DNA of 64,000 nucleotides from Candidatus Babeliales bacterium. GTDB taxonomy: Bacteria > Babelota > Babeliae > Babelales > Vermiphilaceae. The notes below the pieces were generated by a model. The model saw only the letters and a list, made by a program, of their open reading frames with translations, was not told the DNA's origin and did no database searches. This document shows positions 1-8,679 of this stretch, one piece after another; position 1 is the stretch's first letter, and each line of letters begins with the position of its first letter. The stretch is taken from positions 36,282-100,281 of the forward strand of contig JAGVLK010000008.1 in assembly GCA_020049835.1 (NCBI GenBank), read 5' to 3'. A program made the position numbers and the translations under genes.

Positions 1-69
1 AAAGAGAAAAAAGCTCAATTTTACACTCATGGAGAGATCAAAGAATTAATTGCGAGTAAAAAGCAATGA
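1..69 (+). CDS. C-terminal end of a probable antitoxin (partial)
   Basis: The window opens inside a reading frame that runs 22 codons to a TGA at 67-69 and ends in ELIASKKQ. The last codons overlap the ATG of the following RelE/ParE-like toxin in an ATGA-type junction, the arrangement usual for antitoxin-toxin operons. The visible part is Lys-rich and too short to assign to an antitoxin family; the role is inferred from the neighbour. Confidence 0.55.
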   Translation, partial: KEKKAQFYTHGEIKELIASKKQ

Positions 70-350
70 CCTTTGTTAATCGTTTAAAGGGCTATCAGCT
101 TCGCTACTCTACTCAGGCAACGAAATTTATTAAAAAACTTGATAAAAAAACAGCAGAGCTTATCGTAATCAAATTAGAACGGCTTGTTAAAGGGGATGAG
201 AACTTAGATATAAAAAAATTGAGTGGTTCTTTAGATTCGCAATTTAGAATGCGCGTAGGCGATTTTAGAATAATATACGAAGTATCTAATCATGAAGTAA
301 TTGTCTATGTAATAGAAATTGGGCACAGAAGAGAGATTTATAGGGATTAA
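66..350 (+). CDS. RelE/ParE-family toxin
   Basis: A 94-residue protein with the layout of the RelE/ParE superfamily: N-terminal amphipathic helices (ATKFIKKLDKKTAELIVIKL), a central KKLSGSLDSQFRMRVGDFRIIYEV core and the C-terminal I-x-I-x-x-I-G-H-R-R-E-I-Y ending. RelE members cleave mRNA in the ribosomal A site and ParE members poison gyrase; the R-x-R-x-G-D-F-R-I-I-Y core and the GHRREIYRD tail fit the RelE side better, but the target cannot be fixed from sequence. The start overlaps the upstream antitoxin end by 4 nt, so the two are translationally coupled. Length is normal and no disruption is seen. Confidence 0.88.
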   Translation: MTFVNRLKGYQLRYSTQATKFIKKLDKKTAELIVIKLERLVKGDENLDIKKLSGSLDSQFRMRVGDFRIIYEVSNHEVIVYVIEIGHRREIYRD

Positions 351-353
351 ACG

Positions 354-518
354 ATGACTAAGAAAAAAATCATAAATCCAACATTTTATTATAATGATGA
401 AAAGCAACCAATTCTTGTTCGACTTTCAATAAAAGATTTTGATCGATTTTACGCCAAGCTTAAAAAACTTTCTCTTGCCGCCAAAAAAAAGGCTTCAGGC
501 AAAAAAGTTCTAAAATAG
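354..518 (+). CDS. Small hypothetical protein
   Basis: A 54-codon frame begins 3 nt after the stop of the RelE-like toxin and ends at TAG 516-518. It encodes a Lys-rich peptide (17 Lys) with a short central LVRLSIKDFDRFYAKLKKL helix. No family is recognised. Its tight spacing makes it a candidate third gene of the toxin-antitoxin operon. It could also be a chance frame; there is only a weak ribosome-binding site inside the preceding gene. Confidence 0.35.
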   Translation: MTKKKIINPTFYYNDEKQPILVRLSIKDFDRFYAKLKKLSLAAKKKASGKKVLK

Positions 519-640
519 TCTGAATCTGCTCGGTATGCCAATCAAATAATATTTGTTTGATCACAAATAAACTGATATCCTCTATACGGAAGTTCTAAAA
601 CAGTTCCCAACGGAACATTTTACAAAGTTAAGGAAGAATT

Positions 641-1477
641 ATGCATAAATTTCTGTTGTGTACATTAGTGATGTTGAGTTCATCTACATATCTTGTCTGT
701 TCAGATTACAGAACGGAAGCTTTACATGAAGAAGTAAAAAGCAAAAAGAATCCAATTCTTACGCGTGATACGCATCCGGTTGTGTATGCTATGGTGGAGA
801 ATTTAGCGGCAGCTGCAGGGATTAATATGCCACGCTATATCTCAGTTTATGATGCAGAGGGGATGGTCGTGACAAGAAGCGGCATGATCTATAAAGTAAC
901 AAAAGATATTAATGCTTGGGTTGATGTAGCCGGTGACTTGCATATTTGCCAGGAAATCTTAACCGATTTACCATATGATGTAGTGGAAGGTATTGTTGCG
1001 GTTGCCATTGCAGAAAAAGTGAGTAATAAACCTGCAAAATTAGCGGCAGTAGGGGTTGGTACTTTCGCGGCGACTGTTGCTGGGGTTTATGGTTTAAACA
1101 AGATGTATGATCTTAAGCTAGGCTCGCTTTTATCATCTATATTTTATGATCGGTATTCTTGTTATTCTGCAAAACAAGATGCGCTTGAAGGACTTTTCTT
1201 CCTTTTAATTTTGCCAGCATTATTAGCTGTTAACGTAGCAGCAAATAATTTACAAAAATCGATTGATATTAAAGCGACAGAGTTCATCGGTACGCAACAA
1301 GTAATAGATGGCATTAAAGGTCGCGTTAAACTTAAAGACATGTATAGCAAAGAAAATATATTTAGCAGAATTGCCAATGCACTTCAATTGAAATCTATTT
1401 ATAATTTCTTGTTTTATCCTGTACGTGCATATACTGAAGATGAACGAGTGCAATATTTGAGTTCGCTAGCGCTTTAA
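641..1477 (+). CDS. Exported M48-like pseudopeptidase
   Basis: A 278-residue protein with a signal peptide (MHKFLLCTLVMLSSSTYLVC). The middle follows the M48 (HtpX/Ste24) zinc-peptidase layout: INMPRYISVYDA, then NAWVDVAGDLHICQEILTDL, then LPYDVVEGIVAVAIAEKVSN. In M48 enzymes the last segment carries HExxH; here the aligned residues read VAIAE, so both zinc histidines and the catalytic glutamate are missing. Two hydrophobic segments follow (about 139-155 and 185-205), as in M48 membrane peptidases, and the C-terminus (YTEDERVQYLSSL) resembles the family's HPs-x-x-ER-x-x-L end. A non-catalytic role is inferred. The start is supported by an AAGGAAG site 5 nt upstream. The gene converges on the C11 peptidase gene with a 4-nt overlap. 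Confidence 0.55.
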   Translation: MHKFLLCTLVMLSSSTYLVCSDYRTEALHEEVKSKKNPILTRDTHPVVYAMVENLAAAAGINMPRYISVYDAEGMVVTRSGMIYKVTKDINAWVDVAGDLHICQEILTDLPYDVVEGIVAVAIAEKVSNKPAKLAAVGVGTFAATVAGVYGLNKMYDLKLGSLLSSIFYDRYSCYSAKQDALEGLFFLLILPALLAVNVAANNLQKSIDIKATEFIGTQQVIDGIKGRVKLKDMYSKENIFSRIANALQLKSIYNFLFYPVRAYTEDERVQYLSSLAL

Positions 1478-2694
1478 GCCGTGTTAACTCTTGCATTTAA
1501 ATATGCATGCATAAGTTGTTCCCAATAAGGATATTTATCAGTCCAAGCTAATGCCGCATAAGATGCATGCAATCGTTCTTGTGCCCAATAGATTGATATT
1601 CCGCGTGCACGTGCATGTTGCTTACCAACAACATTAGATCGTACACAACGTTGAATCAAGGTGCGGCCTTCATGTAAAAGAGATTGCAGCTGCTCAAGTG
1701 CATGGCGCATGTTGTCTTGTACGGTTATGTATTTTATCTGTTCAAGCATGTTTGCATAGAGATGATCAAGATCGATATAGTCAGGTTTATCGGGTTTATC
1801 AAAACCGGTTACTGCAGTAGGATGCGTGGCTAATTGCAAAAGTGATATAATTTCTTGATTATTTTGCAGTTCAAGAAGTTTAATGAGAGTTTTTGCTACT
1901 TCATCAACGTTGCGGGCAAGATGCTCTATTGAAGTAAGATCAACACCAGAAAGTGTATAACGTTCAGTAACTGGTTCATATAATGTTGCAAAGGCATGTG
2001 TCCATTGCTGAACGACATCTAACGTTGTACTTTCTTTGGTAATAGAACTTAATGCTCCCGCATAATCCCATCCTGGACCTTCTTCTACTTCTTCTGCTGC
2101 AACATAATAATGAACATATGGTGCGCACACTGCCTGCAGCTCAATTCCTGCCATTAAACATGCATCAAAAGCAAGTATATCCAATTTTTTGCCGTTAAAA
2201 ACTGTGTGCGAAAGCTCATGCAAAATCGATATAACATCAAGATCCGTCAAGTAGGTGTCTAATCCTTCATCATACGCTATGCCTTTAAACAGATCGGCAA
2301 ATGGCATATTTAAAGAACCTGAGCCATGATTCCAGACAATAAGTGCATTGTGATCAGCTGGATGAGCGGTGAATGCACGTTGGCAAGCAGAAAGACAAAC
2401 ATCACGGGATCCGCTATCGACGTTATCATCAGTTGCAAGTTCAACAAGTGACTCTTTTTCCACACGTACTAACTTACCATATTTTTTTCCCTGTTTTGTT
2501 TCGGCAAGATAGATCACAATGTTTCTATCTTCATTCGACCCAGCTTGCATCATCTGTTGGATGTTGGGTTCTGCAAATCGATTGAGGTCATTATCTGCAG
2601 CAAGATAGATCATAATAGTCCATGCTTTCTTTTCATATTGGCAAAAACAACTACAGGTGAGAATGGTCAATAGCAAAAAAGATGATAGTTTCAT
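1474..2694 (-). CDS. Clostripain-like cysteine peptidase (family C11), exported
   Basis: A 406-residue protein beginning with a Cys-rich signal peptide that may be a lipoprotein signal (ILTCSC). The C11 core is clear: AWTIMIYLAADNDL at about 25-38, the catalytic His in VWNHGSGS (His123) and the nucleophile Cys in FDACLMAG (Cys179), followed by EEVEEGPGWDY. C11 peptidases cleave after Arg or Lys. Export in a host-associated bacterium suggests action on extracytoplasmic or host protein. An AAAGGA site precedes the ATG. The C-terminal third is helical and less conserved. The clan CD fold is very likely; substrate choice is not visible. Confidence 0.85.
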   Translation of the reverse strand: MKLSSFLLLTILTCSCFCQYEKKAWTIMIYLAADNDLNRFAEPNIQQMMQAGSNEDRNIVIYLAETKQGKKYGKLVRVEKESLVELATDDNVDSGSRDVCLSACQRAFTAHPADHNALIVWNHGSGSLNMPFADLFKGIAYDEGLDTYLTDLDVISILHELSHTVFNGKKLDILAFDACLMAGIELQAVCAPYVHYYVAAEEVEEGPGWDYAGALSSITKESTTLDVVQQWTHAFATLYEPVTERYTLSGVDLTSIEHLARNVDEVAKTLIKLLELQNNQEIISLLQLATHPTAVTGFDKPDKPDYIDLDHLYANMLEQIKYITVQDNMRHALEQLQSLLHEGRTLIQRCVRSNVVGKQHARARGISIYWAQERLHASYAALAWTDKYPYWEQLMHAYLNARVNTA

Positions 2695-2874
2695 ATATAT
2701 CCTTTATTTTTCCGAATAAGGGGAAGCTTTGAGTATGCTGCTATCTTTGATAAAATCTAGCAAAGAACAAATCATAGAACTAGTTATTGTATTTTTATAT
2801 ATAACCCTTGATATTTGAATTCAATTTGAAATATTATCAATGGTAGGCATATTGCAATAGTGTAAGGAGAATAC

Positions 2875-3348
2875 GTGTCTATGATTAAGAAAAAAGTGTT
2901 TGCAGTCGTATGTGGTTTATTAGCAATGCACAATGCATTTGTTCTTACGCAAGTCCAAAAAAGTGAATGCAGAACAGTTCATCAAAATAAGGAGAATGGA
3001 ACTATGACATTTCATAAAAATATTTTTGAATTAGCCAAACAAAATACTTTTTTTAGAAAAGAGCTTGTGACTGGCAAATTTAGTCAAGTTGTGCTTATGA
3101 GCATACCGGTTGGTGGAGAAATTGGTATGGAAAAACATACAGTTGACCAAACCTTGGTTTTCGTTGCTGGGCAAGGACAAGCTATAGTGAATGGTGAAAA
3201 ATCTGATGTGCAAGCTGGGTACTTAGTATTTGTTCCTGCTGGTGTTCAACATAATTTCAAAAATACAGGGCCTGATGAGCTTAAATTATTTACGCTATAT
3301 GCACCATCGGAACATGCGGTTGGCACATTAGAGAAAACAAAAATTTAA
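2875..3348 (+). CDS. Cupin-domain protein with signal peptide
   Basis: A 157-residue protein. The C-terminal two-thirds is a single cupin barrel: the first motif G-x5-H-x4-Q-x-L-x-F-V (GGEIGMEKHTVDQTLVFVAG) and the second P-A-G-V-x-H-x-F-x-N (about 122-131). Metal-ligand histidines are present in both. The N-terminus is a signal peptide. The long form starts at GTG 2875 or ATG 2881, with AAGGAG at 2864-2869. A second strong AAGGAGA site at 2988-2994 stands 9 nt before an in-frame ATG at 3004, which would give a cytosolic cupin without the leader. Function is unknown; small cupins are sugar isomerases, dioxygenases or ligand binders. Confidence 0.8.
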   Translation: MSMIKKKVFAVVCGLLAMHNAFVLTQVQKSECRTVHQNKENGTMTFHKNIFELAKQNTFFRKELVTGKFSQVVLMSIPVGGEIGMEKHTVDQTLVFVAGQGQAIVNGEKSDVQAGYLVFVPAGVQHNFKNTGPDELKLFTLYAPSEHAVGTLEKTKI

Positions 3349-3476
3349 ACGGTTTAATTTCAAAGAAATCGTCATTTTTTTTTCGTAAAAGCCGTAGTGG
3401 GTGACTATTTCTTTATAGAATCAAGGGATGATCAATCTATATACCAAACCTTCTAGTATTAACATTATTATTTGGA

Positions 3477-4562
3477 ATGCATACAATGGCGATTCAATTA
3501 CCGCCGCCAACTGGGACTTACACTGTCGGCATGAGTACTCACTTTATACAAGATACATCTCGTTGTAATAACGACGAAAAACCGCGTCTACTTTTGGTGC
3601 ATATTTATTATCCAACAATGCAGATACCAAAAGAATATCCTCCCTATCTAGGCGATGCTATGCGTCCGTATAAAGCAAAACTTGCTCATAGCTATTTGCC
3701 AGAAGAACTTGCATATTTGGATGCGATCACCGACTGGGCAATACCGGATGCTCTAATTGCATCTGATAACCTCTCTTTTCCGGTTCTCTTTTTCTCGCAT
3801 GGGTTTTTTATGGCGGCGCAACTGTATTCATCATTGATTGAAGAAATGGCGAGTCATGGATATGTTGTAGTCGCAATTAACCATACTGATGCCTGTTGGC
3901 CGGTGATGTTTCCTGATGGTTCCAGCCCAATAATTTTACCAGAACTTGCAAATCTTTTTTCTAATAAAGAGCGATCATGCGTGCAGATGTTTGATATGGT
4001 GCAAGAGATATGGATTAAAGATATTGAATCTGTTCTTTCGTGGTTGCGCAATCAACCGTTATCAACATCGCTTGATCTTACGCGCATGGGGATATTTGGC
4101 CATTCATTTGGTGGTAGTACGGCAACTGAAGCTGTGCGCCACAATACGCATTTTAAAGCTATGGCAAATCTTGATGGTCTGTTATTTGGAGCAAATTGGG
4201 ATAAACCTTTGCAAACGCCAAGTTTATTTCTAGTCGCGGAAAAAAATTTAACTCATGCAGAAGTTCTCAAGGCAGGACTCACCATAGAGCAGTTTGAGAG
4301 CTTGCTTGCAAGAGACTGCAAAAAAGTTTTTGATCAATTAAAAGATGATGCATATTATGTGACGGTAAAAAACGCAGATCATGCAGCGTTTGTTGATTCA
4401 AAGCTCATCAAAAGTCCGTTGTCTAAAAAAGAACAAGATCCTTATGCGTGCATTGCAACTACACGCGCGTTGCTTGTAGACTTTTTTGATCACTATTTAA
4501 AAAATGAACACTTGGCACTCCTGAATAAGCAATCATCGGATATGATTGTTACCAAGAAATGA
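3477..4562 (+). CDS. Platelet-activating factor acetylhydrolase-like esterase
   Basis: A 361-residue alpha/beta hydrolase without a signal peptide. It has the PAF-AH type II layout: an opening strand set (TYTVGMSTHF, LLVHIYYPT), the oxyanion region VLFFSHGFFM, the nucleophile elbow GIFGHSFGGS (Ser about 210) and a late acid and base with the His in KNADHAAFVD. PAF-AH members hydrolyse short or oxidised sn-2 acyl chains of phospholipids; the substrate here is not known. Start could be ATG 3477 or ATG 3486; neither has a strong ribosome-binding site. It stands alone between intergenic regions. Confidence 0.78.
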   Translation: MHTMAIQLPPPTGTYTVGMSTHFIQDTSRCNNDEKPRLLLVHIYYPTMQIPKEYPPYLGDAMRPYKAKLAHSYLPEELAYLDAITDWAIPDALIASDNLSFPVLFFSHGFFMAAQLYSSLIEEMASHGYVVVAINHTDACWPVMFPDGSSPIILPELANLFSNKERSCVQMFDMVQEIWIKDIESVLSWLRNQPLSTSLDLTRMGIFGHSFGGSTATEAVRHNTHFKAMANLDGLLFGANWDKPLQTPSLFLVAEKNLTHAEVLKAGLTIEQFESLLARDCKKVFDQLKDDAYYVTVKNADHAAFVDSKLIKSPLSKKEQDPYACIATTRALLVDFFDHYLKNEHLALLNKQSSDMIVTKK

Positions 4563-4665
4563 AAGGTGAGTATGTCTGCAGATATTGTTTCTTTAACGTT
4601 AAGCATGCTAAGATTTGAATCGAGAAAGAAATATATATTCGATATGCATATAACGGGAAGTACGT

Positions 4666-5466
4666 ATGGTAGGCAAAATAGCATTTATGTTTTTAGTTGG
4701 TGCGCAAATTTATTATGAATCGTTGTGGCAACATTTTTTTGATCAAGCCGATAAAACGCAGTATTCCATCACGTTGCATGCAAAATTCGATTTCGATCAC
4801 AATTCACTTTTTAAATCGTATGAGATGCCCATAAAAGTGGAAAGTTCATGGCATTATACTATGCGGGCGCAATTAGCCCTGCTGGCCGAGGCACTCAAAG
4901 ATCCGGATAATCAAAAGTTTATTTTTATTTCCGGTGATGCTATTCCATTGCAATCTTTTGCATACATATATCAAGAAGTTATGAAGCATGATTATAGTAT
5001 ATTCCCCTATTGGTGGAATCATCATCAGGACCCTACATCGCAATTTTATTTAAAAGCACGCACGTTGATTGGTATTCCGGCGCATCAACAATATATAAAT
5101 CCACAATGGGTGATTTTGAATCGTGAGCATGCGCAAGCGATGGTTGATGATACTACAATACTGCCACTAGTGCTGCAGACGGTTTTAGATAACGAACATT
5201 ATCCTTCTACATTTCTGGCTACCCAAGGGCGTTTAAGTGAAGTTATAAAGCAGGAAATCATGTTTGTATTCTGGCAATCAGGAAAAGATTCGCCCTATGT
5301 TTTTAGTGATATGCATGATCCATTTCAGCGTGGACAGATCGTTGAAGCGATAATTAGAGGTAAATTTTTTGCACGCAAATTTACCGCCGCATGTAATCCT
5401 GAAAGCATTCAAGCGTTGATAGATCAGTATGGTTGCAAGACGGATGCAGAGCTGCTCGCCAACTAA
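4666..5466 (+). CDS. GT14-like (core-2/I-branching) glycosyltransferase
   Basis: A 266-residue protein matching the bacterial core-2/I-branching family (GT14): IAFMFLVGAQIYYESLW at the N-terminus, NQKFIFISGDAIPLQSF in the middle (the family's 'S..D.PL' element), INPQWVILNREHAQ, and DNEHYPSTFLA corresponding to the diagnostic D-E-H-Y-x-P-T segment that holds the catalytic acid. Such enzymes add a hexose or GlcNAc branch to surface glycans. No signal peptide is seen and the N-terminal hydrophobic stretch is the first beta strand. A GGGAAG site lies about 7 nt before the ATG. Confidence 0.75.
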   Translation: MVGKIAFMFLVGAQIYYESLWQHFFDQADKTQYSITLHAKFDFDHNSLFKSYEMPIKVESSWHYTMRAQLALLAEALKDPDNQKFIFISGDAIPLQSFAYIYQEVMKHDYSIFPYWWNHHQDPTSQFYLKARTLIGIPAHQQYINPQWVILNREHAQAMVDDTTILPLVLQTVLDNEHYPSTFLATQGRLSEVIKQEIMFVFWQSGKDSPYVFSDMHDPFQRGQIVEAIIRGKFFARKFTAACNPESIQALIDQYGCKTDAELLAN

Positions 5467-5565
5467 TGCATGATGCTGTTGTAAGTTGTTACTTTTTTGA
5501 CTTCATATGTATCTTTGATACTATAAGTAACAATAGTTAAAACATTTTTATCTTTAGGGGCAGCT

Positions 5566-6807
5566 ATGCAAAATTTTTCTACCACCTTTTTTGTGTCCAT
5601 GTTGTTGCTTATACCATGTATACATGCTTCTGATCAGGGCCAAGAGGGGGAGGCGAATCCACAACTCGTTGCATCTACAAGTTCTAATGCGCAGCCTGCA
5701 AGTCGACCAGTTCCTATAATAACTACCTTTATCGACACTGTTGGCTCGCATAATGAAATGTACAGCTCAACTATTGCTGTACCGGATGCTATAGAGTTTA
5801 TAAAATCAATTGAAGAACCAGGAGCCATGTTTGGTTGTGACACGCCTGTAGCGATTCCATTTAAAATAATATATGGTAGTGGTGAATCCCACATGGATAT
5901 AAGTTACCTTTTTCAACCTTTGGGGTGTAAAGAGCCATGTGAGCGTGGTTTTGTCTACCGAATTCCGAATGTGAGTTTTTTGCATAGTGTGGCTGCAAGT
6001 GCGTTACCGTTCATGCTAGCAGCTCTAGCTGGCGGACATTTCAAATGGAGTAAGGAAAGGATTTTATGCACTACAGCATTTTTAGGTATGTGTACTGCAG
6101 CTTATGGACTCTATGCAAAGCGACAACCGGTTACTGTTTCACAGAAAAAGTTTTTTTACAAAAAGGTAGCTGTAAAAAGAGAGCTTGATTATATGTTACG
6201 TGAAGCGACATCGCTTGATTCGCAACATTCTACGTTGCGTTGGGATTCTACATCAAGACCTGCAGATGCAGGCACTAAATATCCTATGTATCAAGGTGTA
6301 CAGACCGCGCGTGGTACTGTTATTGATGCAAGGGAATCCGTGTACAAAGAGCATGAACGAGACAGACTATTTCGAATGCATGCAGATACACTGGATCTTG
6401 GAAAATTACAGGAAGCACACCAATATAATCAGCATGTAGCGAAGAATTTGGATTCGCTTATTGACAGTATTACTACAGATAGACCTGTATTGGTTGATGA
6501 TGAATATCGGTTTTCACGATTAGTTATGCCGGAGATTGAACAACATGCTACTGTTCGTGCTGCTGATGATGAAGATGCTTACGATCGAACGCAATTGGCA
6601 GAATTCGTTGGAGTTCCTCGTTATCCCAAAACTAATTCAATGTTTGTGCATGAATTCTATAAATTTTGGCAACGGTGGTATAATTACGAAAAACATGAAG
6701 GTGAGGCAAAACGTGATAATGCTGCCAACGGATTGATGTGGGGTGGCCTATCGGTTACTTTTGGAGCGCTTACTACATTATTGCCGAGTATAACACCAAC
6801 TCCGTAA
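5566..6807 (+). CDS. Exported protein with transmembrane hairpin, lineage-specific family
   Basis: A 413-residue protein with a signal peptide ending near HASDQG. The N-terminal half carries a few Cys. A paired hydrophobic segment (about 142-162 and 166-184, ASALPFMLAALAGGHF and CTTAFLGMCTAAYGLY) forms a probable membrane hairpin. After it come a helical Lys/Arg-rich region, a conserved H-x-YNQHVAKNLDSLIDSI-x-TDRP stretch and a C-terminal hydrophobic segment. The same order, with recognisable residues such as N-x-x-x-A-x-NL-x-x-x-IDS, recurs in the gene at 30623. No known domain is recognised. A GGGG ribosome-binding site precedes the ATG by 6 nt. Function unknown; an envelope or host-membrane role is inferred from architecture only. 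Confidence 0.75.
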   Translation: MQNFSTTFFVSMLLLIPCIHASDQGQEGEANPQLVASTSSNAQPASRPVPIITTFIDTVGSHNEMYSSTIAVPDAIEFIKSIEEPGAMFGCDTPVAIPFKIIYGSGESHMDISYLFQPLGCKEPCERGFVYRIPNVSFLHSVAASALPFMLAALAGGHFKWSKERILCTTAFLGMCTAAYGLYAKRQPVTVSQKKFFYKKVAVKRELDYMLREATSLDSQHSTLRWDSTSRPADAGTKYPMYQGVQTARGTVIDARESVYKEHERDRLFRMHADTLDLGKLQEAHQYNQHVAKNLDSLIDSITTDRPVLVDDEYRFSRLVMPEIEQHATVRAADDEDAYDRTQLAEFVGVPRYPKTNSMFVHEFYKFWQRWYNYEKHEGEAKRDNAANGLMWGGLSVTFGALTTLLPSITPTP

Positions 6808-6835
6808 TATACTCTAACAATGAATGATTAAATTG

Positions 6836-6862
6836 CTGGATCCCCGCCTGCGCGAGGATGAC
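6836..6862. repeat. REP-like palindrome (GGATCCCCGCC type)
   Basis: A 27-nt imperfect palindrome with the core GGATCCCCGCC-TGCGC-GAGGATGAC. Repeats of this type are common between genes in many bacteria. Only one copy of this class is seen in the window, directly in front of the terminator that closes the 5566 gene. Confidence 0.5.
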
Positions 6863-6905
6863 AAAAAAATAAGAGTTGCTGTTTTGAGCAGCTCTTATTT
6901 TTTTA
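6863..6905. terminator. Bidirectional intrinsic terminator
   Basis: A hairpin with arms AATAAGAGTTGCT and AGCAGCTCTTATT around a GTTTTG loop is flanked by an A tract on the left and a T tract on the right, so it can end transcription from the 5566 gene (plus) and from the hydrolase at 6895 (minus), whose stop codon lies inside it. Confidence 0.8.
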
Positions 6906-7728
6906 TGAATGCCAATAAATCTGCATTCACTTGATCTTTTAATGTTGAGCACAATCCATGCGGTGCGCCGGGATACACTTTTAATGTTGCATCTTTAATA
7001 AGTTTAGATGAAAGTGCGCCAGAGAGTTGCAATGGCACGATCTGATCATCATCACCTTGTATAATTAATGTTGGTACATCAAATTTTTTAAGATCTTGCG
7101 TAAAATCTGTTTCGGAAAATGCTTTGACGCAATCGTAGATTGCATTAAATCCACCTTGCATACCTTGCAACCAAAAACTATCGCGCAATCCTTGTGATAC
7201 TTTTGCGTTTGGTCGATTGGCGCCATAAAATGGTGCAGACAGCTCTTTAAAATAATGTGCTCGATCTGCTAAAAGTTGTGCACGAATATCATCAAAAACT
7301 TGCAGTGGCAGCCCTTGTGGATGTGCAGCAGATTTTAGCATGCAGGGTGGCACTGCTGAAATAAGTACAACTTGAGCAACGCGCTTGGTGCCGTGGCGGC
7401 CAATATAGCGCGTGACTTCACCACCGCCGGTTGAATGACCAACTAAAATTATATCGTTCAGATCGAGCGCCTCAATAAGGTTTGCAAGATCATCTGCATA
7501 CGTATCCATATCATTACCAAACCATGGTTGGCTGGAACGCCCATGGCCACGGCGATCGTGCGCAATGCAACGATATCCGTGATGTGCCAAAAAGAACATT
7601 TGATCTTCCCAGGCATCAGCGGTTAACGGCCACCCGTGGCAAAATACAACCGGTTGGCCTTTGCCCCAATCTTTGTAATATAGGTGTAAATCGGTGCCAT
7701 GTTCTTGGCTTATGGTGATGTAGCTCAT
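6895..7728 (-). CDS. Alpha/beta hydrolase, non-haem haloperoxidase-like
   Basis: A 277-residue protein from the ATG at 7728 (MSYITISQ), preferred over an upstream in-frame ATG at 7824 because the family begins here and an AAAGAG site precedes it. Landmarks are [14 protein letters not shown] (oxyanion), [12 protein letters not shown], the nucleophile elbow [25 protein letters not shown] with the acid, and the C-terminal PGAPHGL His. This is the bacterial chloroperoxidase/arylesterase group, mostly cofactor-free esterases or perhydrolases. It is cytosolic. No operon partner is seen. Confidence 0.88.
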   Translation of the reverse strand: MSYITISQEHGTDLHLYYKDWGKGQPVVFCHGWPLTADAWEDQMFFLAHHGYRCIAHDRRGHGRSSQPWFGNDMDTYADDLANLIEALDLNDIILVGHSTGGGEVTRYIGRHGTKRVAQVVLISAVPPCMLKSAAHPQGLPLQVFDDIRAQLLADRAHYFKELSAPFYGANRPNAKVSQGLRDSFWLQGMQGGFNAIYDCVKAFSETDFTQDLKKFDVPTLIIQGDDDQIVPLQLSGALSSKLIKDATLKVYPGAPHGLCSTLKDQVNADLLAFIKK

Positions 7729-7829
7729 GGTAATCTCTTTTTTTACGATGGTAGTGCAATGATATCTCAATGCATACCATAGTGAAATGCTTAAGGTGAG
7801 ATCAATATATTTAATATTTATCAATAATG

Positions 7830-7908
7830 AACTCGTGACAAAATGTCACATGTTGCAAGTGACCCTTACAAACGAGTTGTCGACAAATTGTCGACAACCT
7901 AAATTAAT
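7830..7908. repeat. Double-palindrome repeat, copy 1
   Basis: The element starts with AACTCGTGACAAAATGTCAC, whose core is the palindrome GTGACA-AAA-TGTCAC (7835-7849), and contains a second palindrome with two GTCGAC hexamers, TTGTCGACAAATTGTCGACAA in part (7877-7897), ending in AAATTAAT. A second copy with the same order and end sequence lies at 10049-10123; only the linker between the palindromes differs. No coding potential is seen. Confidence 0.7.
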
Positions 7909-7947
7909 TGTTTTTCTTTTGTGCTGCTTTACACTATGCTGAATAAC

Positions 7948-8247
7948 ATGGAACTACAAGAACAAACCAAATTAAAAATCATTAATGTTATTCAAGCACT
8001 GATTCCACAAGCGGATATTTATCTTTTTGGTTCACGTGCAACAGGTCAGAATCGTCCATATTCCGATATTGATATTGCATTGGACGCGGGGCATCCACTC
8101 GATCGATTAGATGTTGGTGAAGTGCGTGATATGCTAAATGCCTCGAATATGCCATATTCGTTTGATATTGTGGATCTTCAAAATATTGGTGTTGATTTTA
8201 AAAATAATATAATTGCTGAAAGAGTTCTATGGGCAAAGAGAAAGTAA
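7948..8247 (+). CDS. mntA: MntA-like nucleotidyltransferase antitoxin
   Basis: A 99-residue minimal nucleotidyltransferase. The motif GS-x10-D-x-D (GSRATGQNRPYSDIDIALD) is complete, with the third acidic residue in the SFDIVDLQ strand. In type VII toxin-antitoxin systems MntA inactivates its HepT partner by transferring AMP to a tyrosine. The start was set at ATG 7948 because the family begins a few residues before the first helix; GTG 7921 and ATG 7936 are possible and none has a good ribosome-binding site. The frame overlaps the following hepT by 19 nt. Confidence 0.82.
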   Translation: MELQEQTKLKIINVIQALIPQADIYLFGSRATGQNRPYSDIDIALDAGHPLDRLDVGEVRDMLNASNMPYSFDIVDLQNIGVDFKNNIIAERVLWAKRK

Positions 8248-8645
8248 TTGCTAAAATTGCAAACTTTCAAAAAGCACTTGCATCTTTACATGCGGCACTA
8301 GTGCGCTTTCAGAAAGTATCTCCGGATGATGAGTTGTATGAGCCACTACGTGATTCACTTATTAAACGATTTGAATATTGTATCGATATGTTCTGGAAAA
8401 TGTTGCGCGAATATATTATAGAAGAGCACGGAATTGATGTTCCTGCTAGTCCGAAAGCAGTCATTAAAGTTGCCGTTGATCTTTATATTATTACAGATGA
8501 TCAGCACAAGCTCTTTGTGTCAGCAATTAATGACAGAAATTTGACTTCGCACTCGTATCATGAAGAAGTTGCTCAACAGATAGCTTCGCACGTAATATAC
8601 TACTACCAAAATATGCATGCATTGGTCAAAAAGCTTATATCATAG
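8229..8645 (+). CDS. hepT: HepT-like HEPN toxin
   Basis: A 138-residue all-helical HEPN protein. The ribonuclease motif R-x4-H-x-Y is intact at Arg103, His108 and Tyr110 (RNLTSHSY); the tyrosine is the residue AMPylated by MntA in studied type VII systems. The N-terminal KIANFQKALASLHAAL helix and the RFEYCIDMFWKMLREYI helix are typical of nucleotidyltransferase substrate-binding family members. It overlaps mntA by 19 nt, so the two are co-translated. Predicted activity is RNA cleavage restrained by the partner. Confidence 0.85.
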   Translation: MGKEKVIAKIANFQKALASLHAALVRFQKVSPDDELYEPLRDSLIKRFEYCIDMFWKMLREYIIEEHGIDVPASPKAVIKVAVDLYIITDDQHKLFVSAINDRNLTSHSYHEEVAQQIASHVIYYYQNMHALVKKLIS

Positions 8646-8679
8646 TTATTAATTAGTACTCTCAAAAAAAGGAATTACT

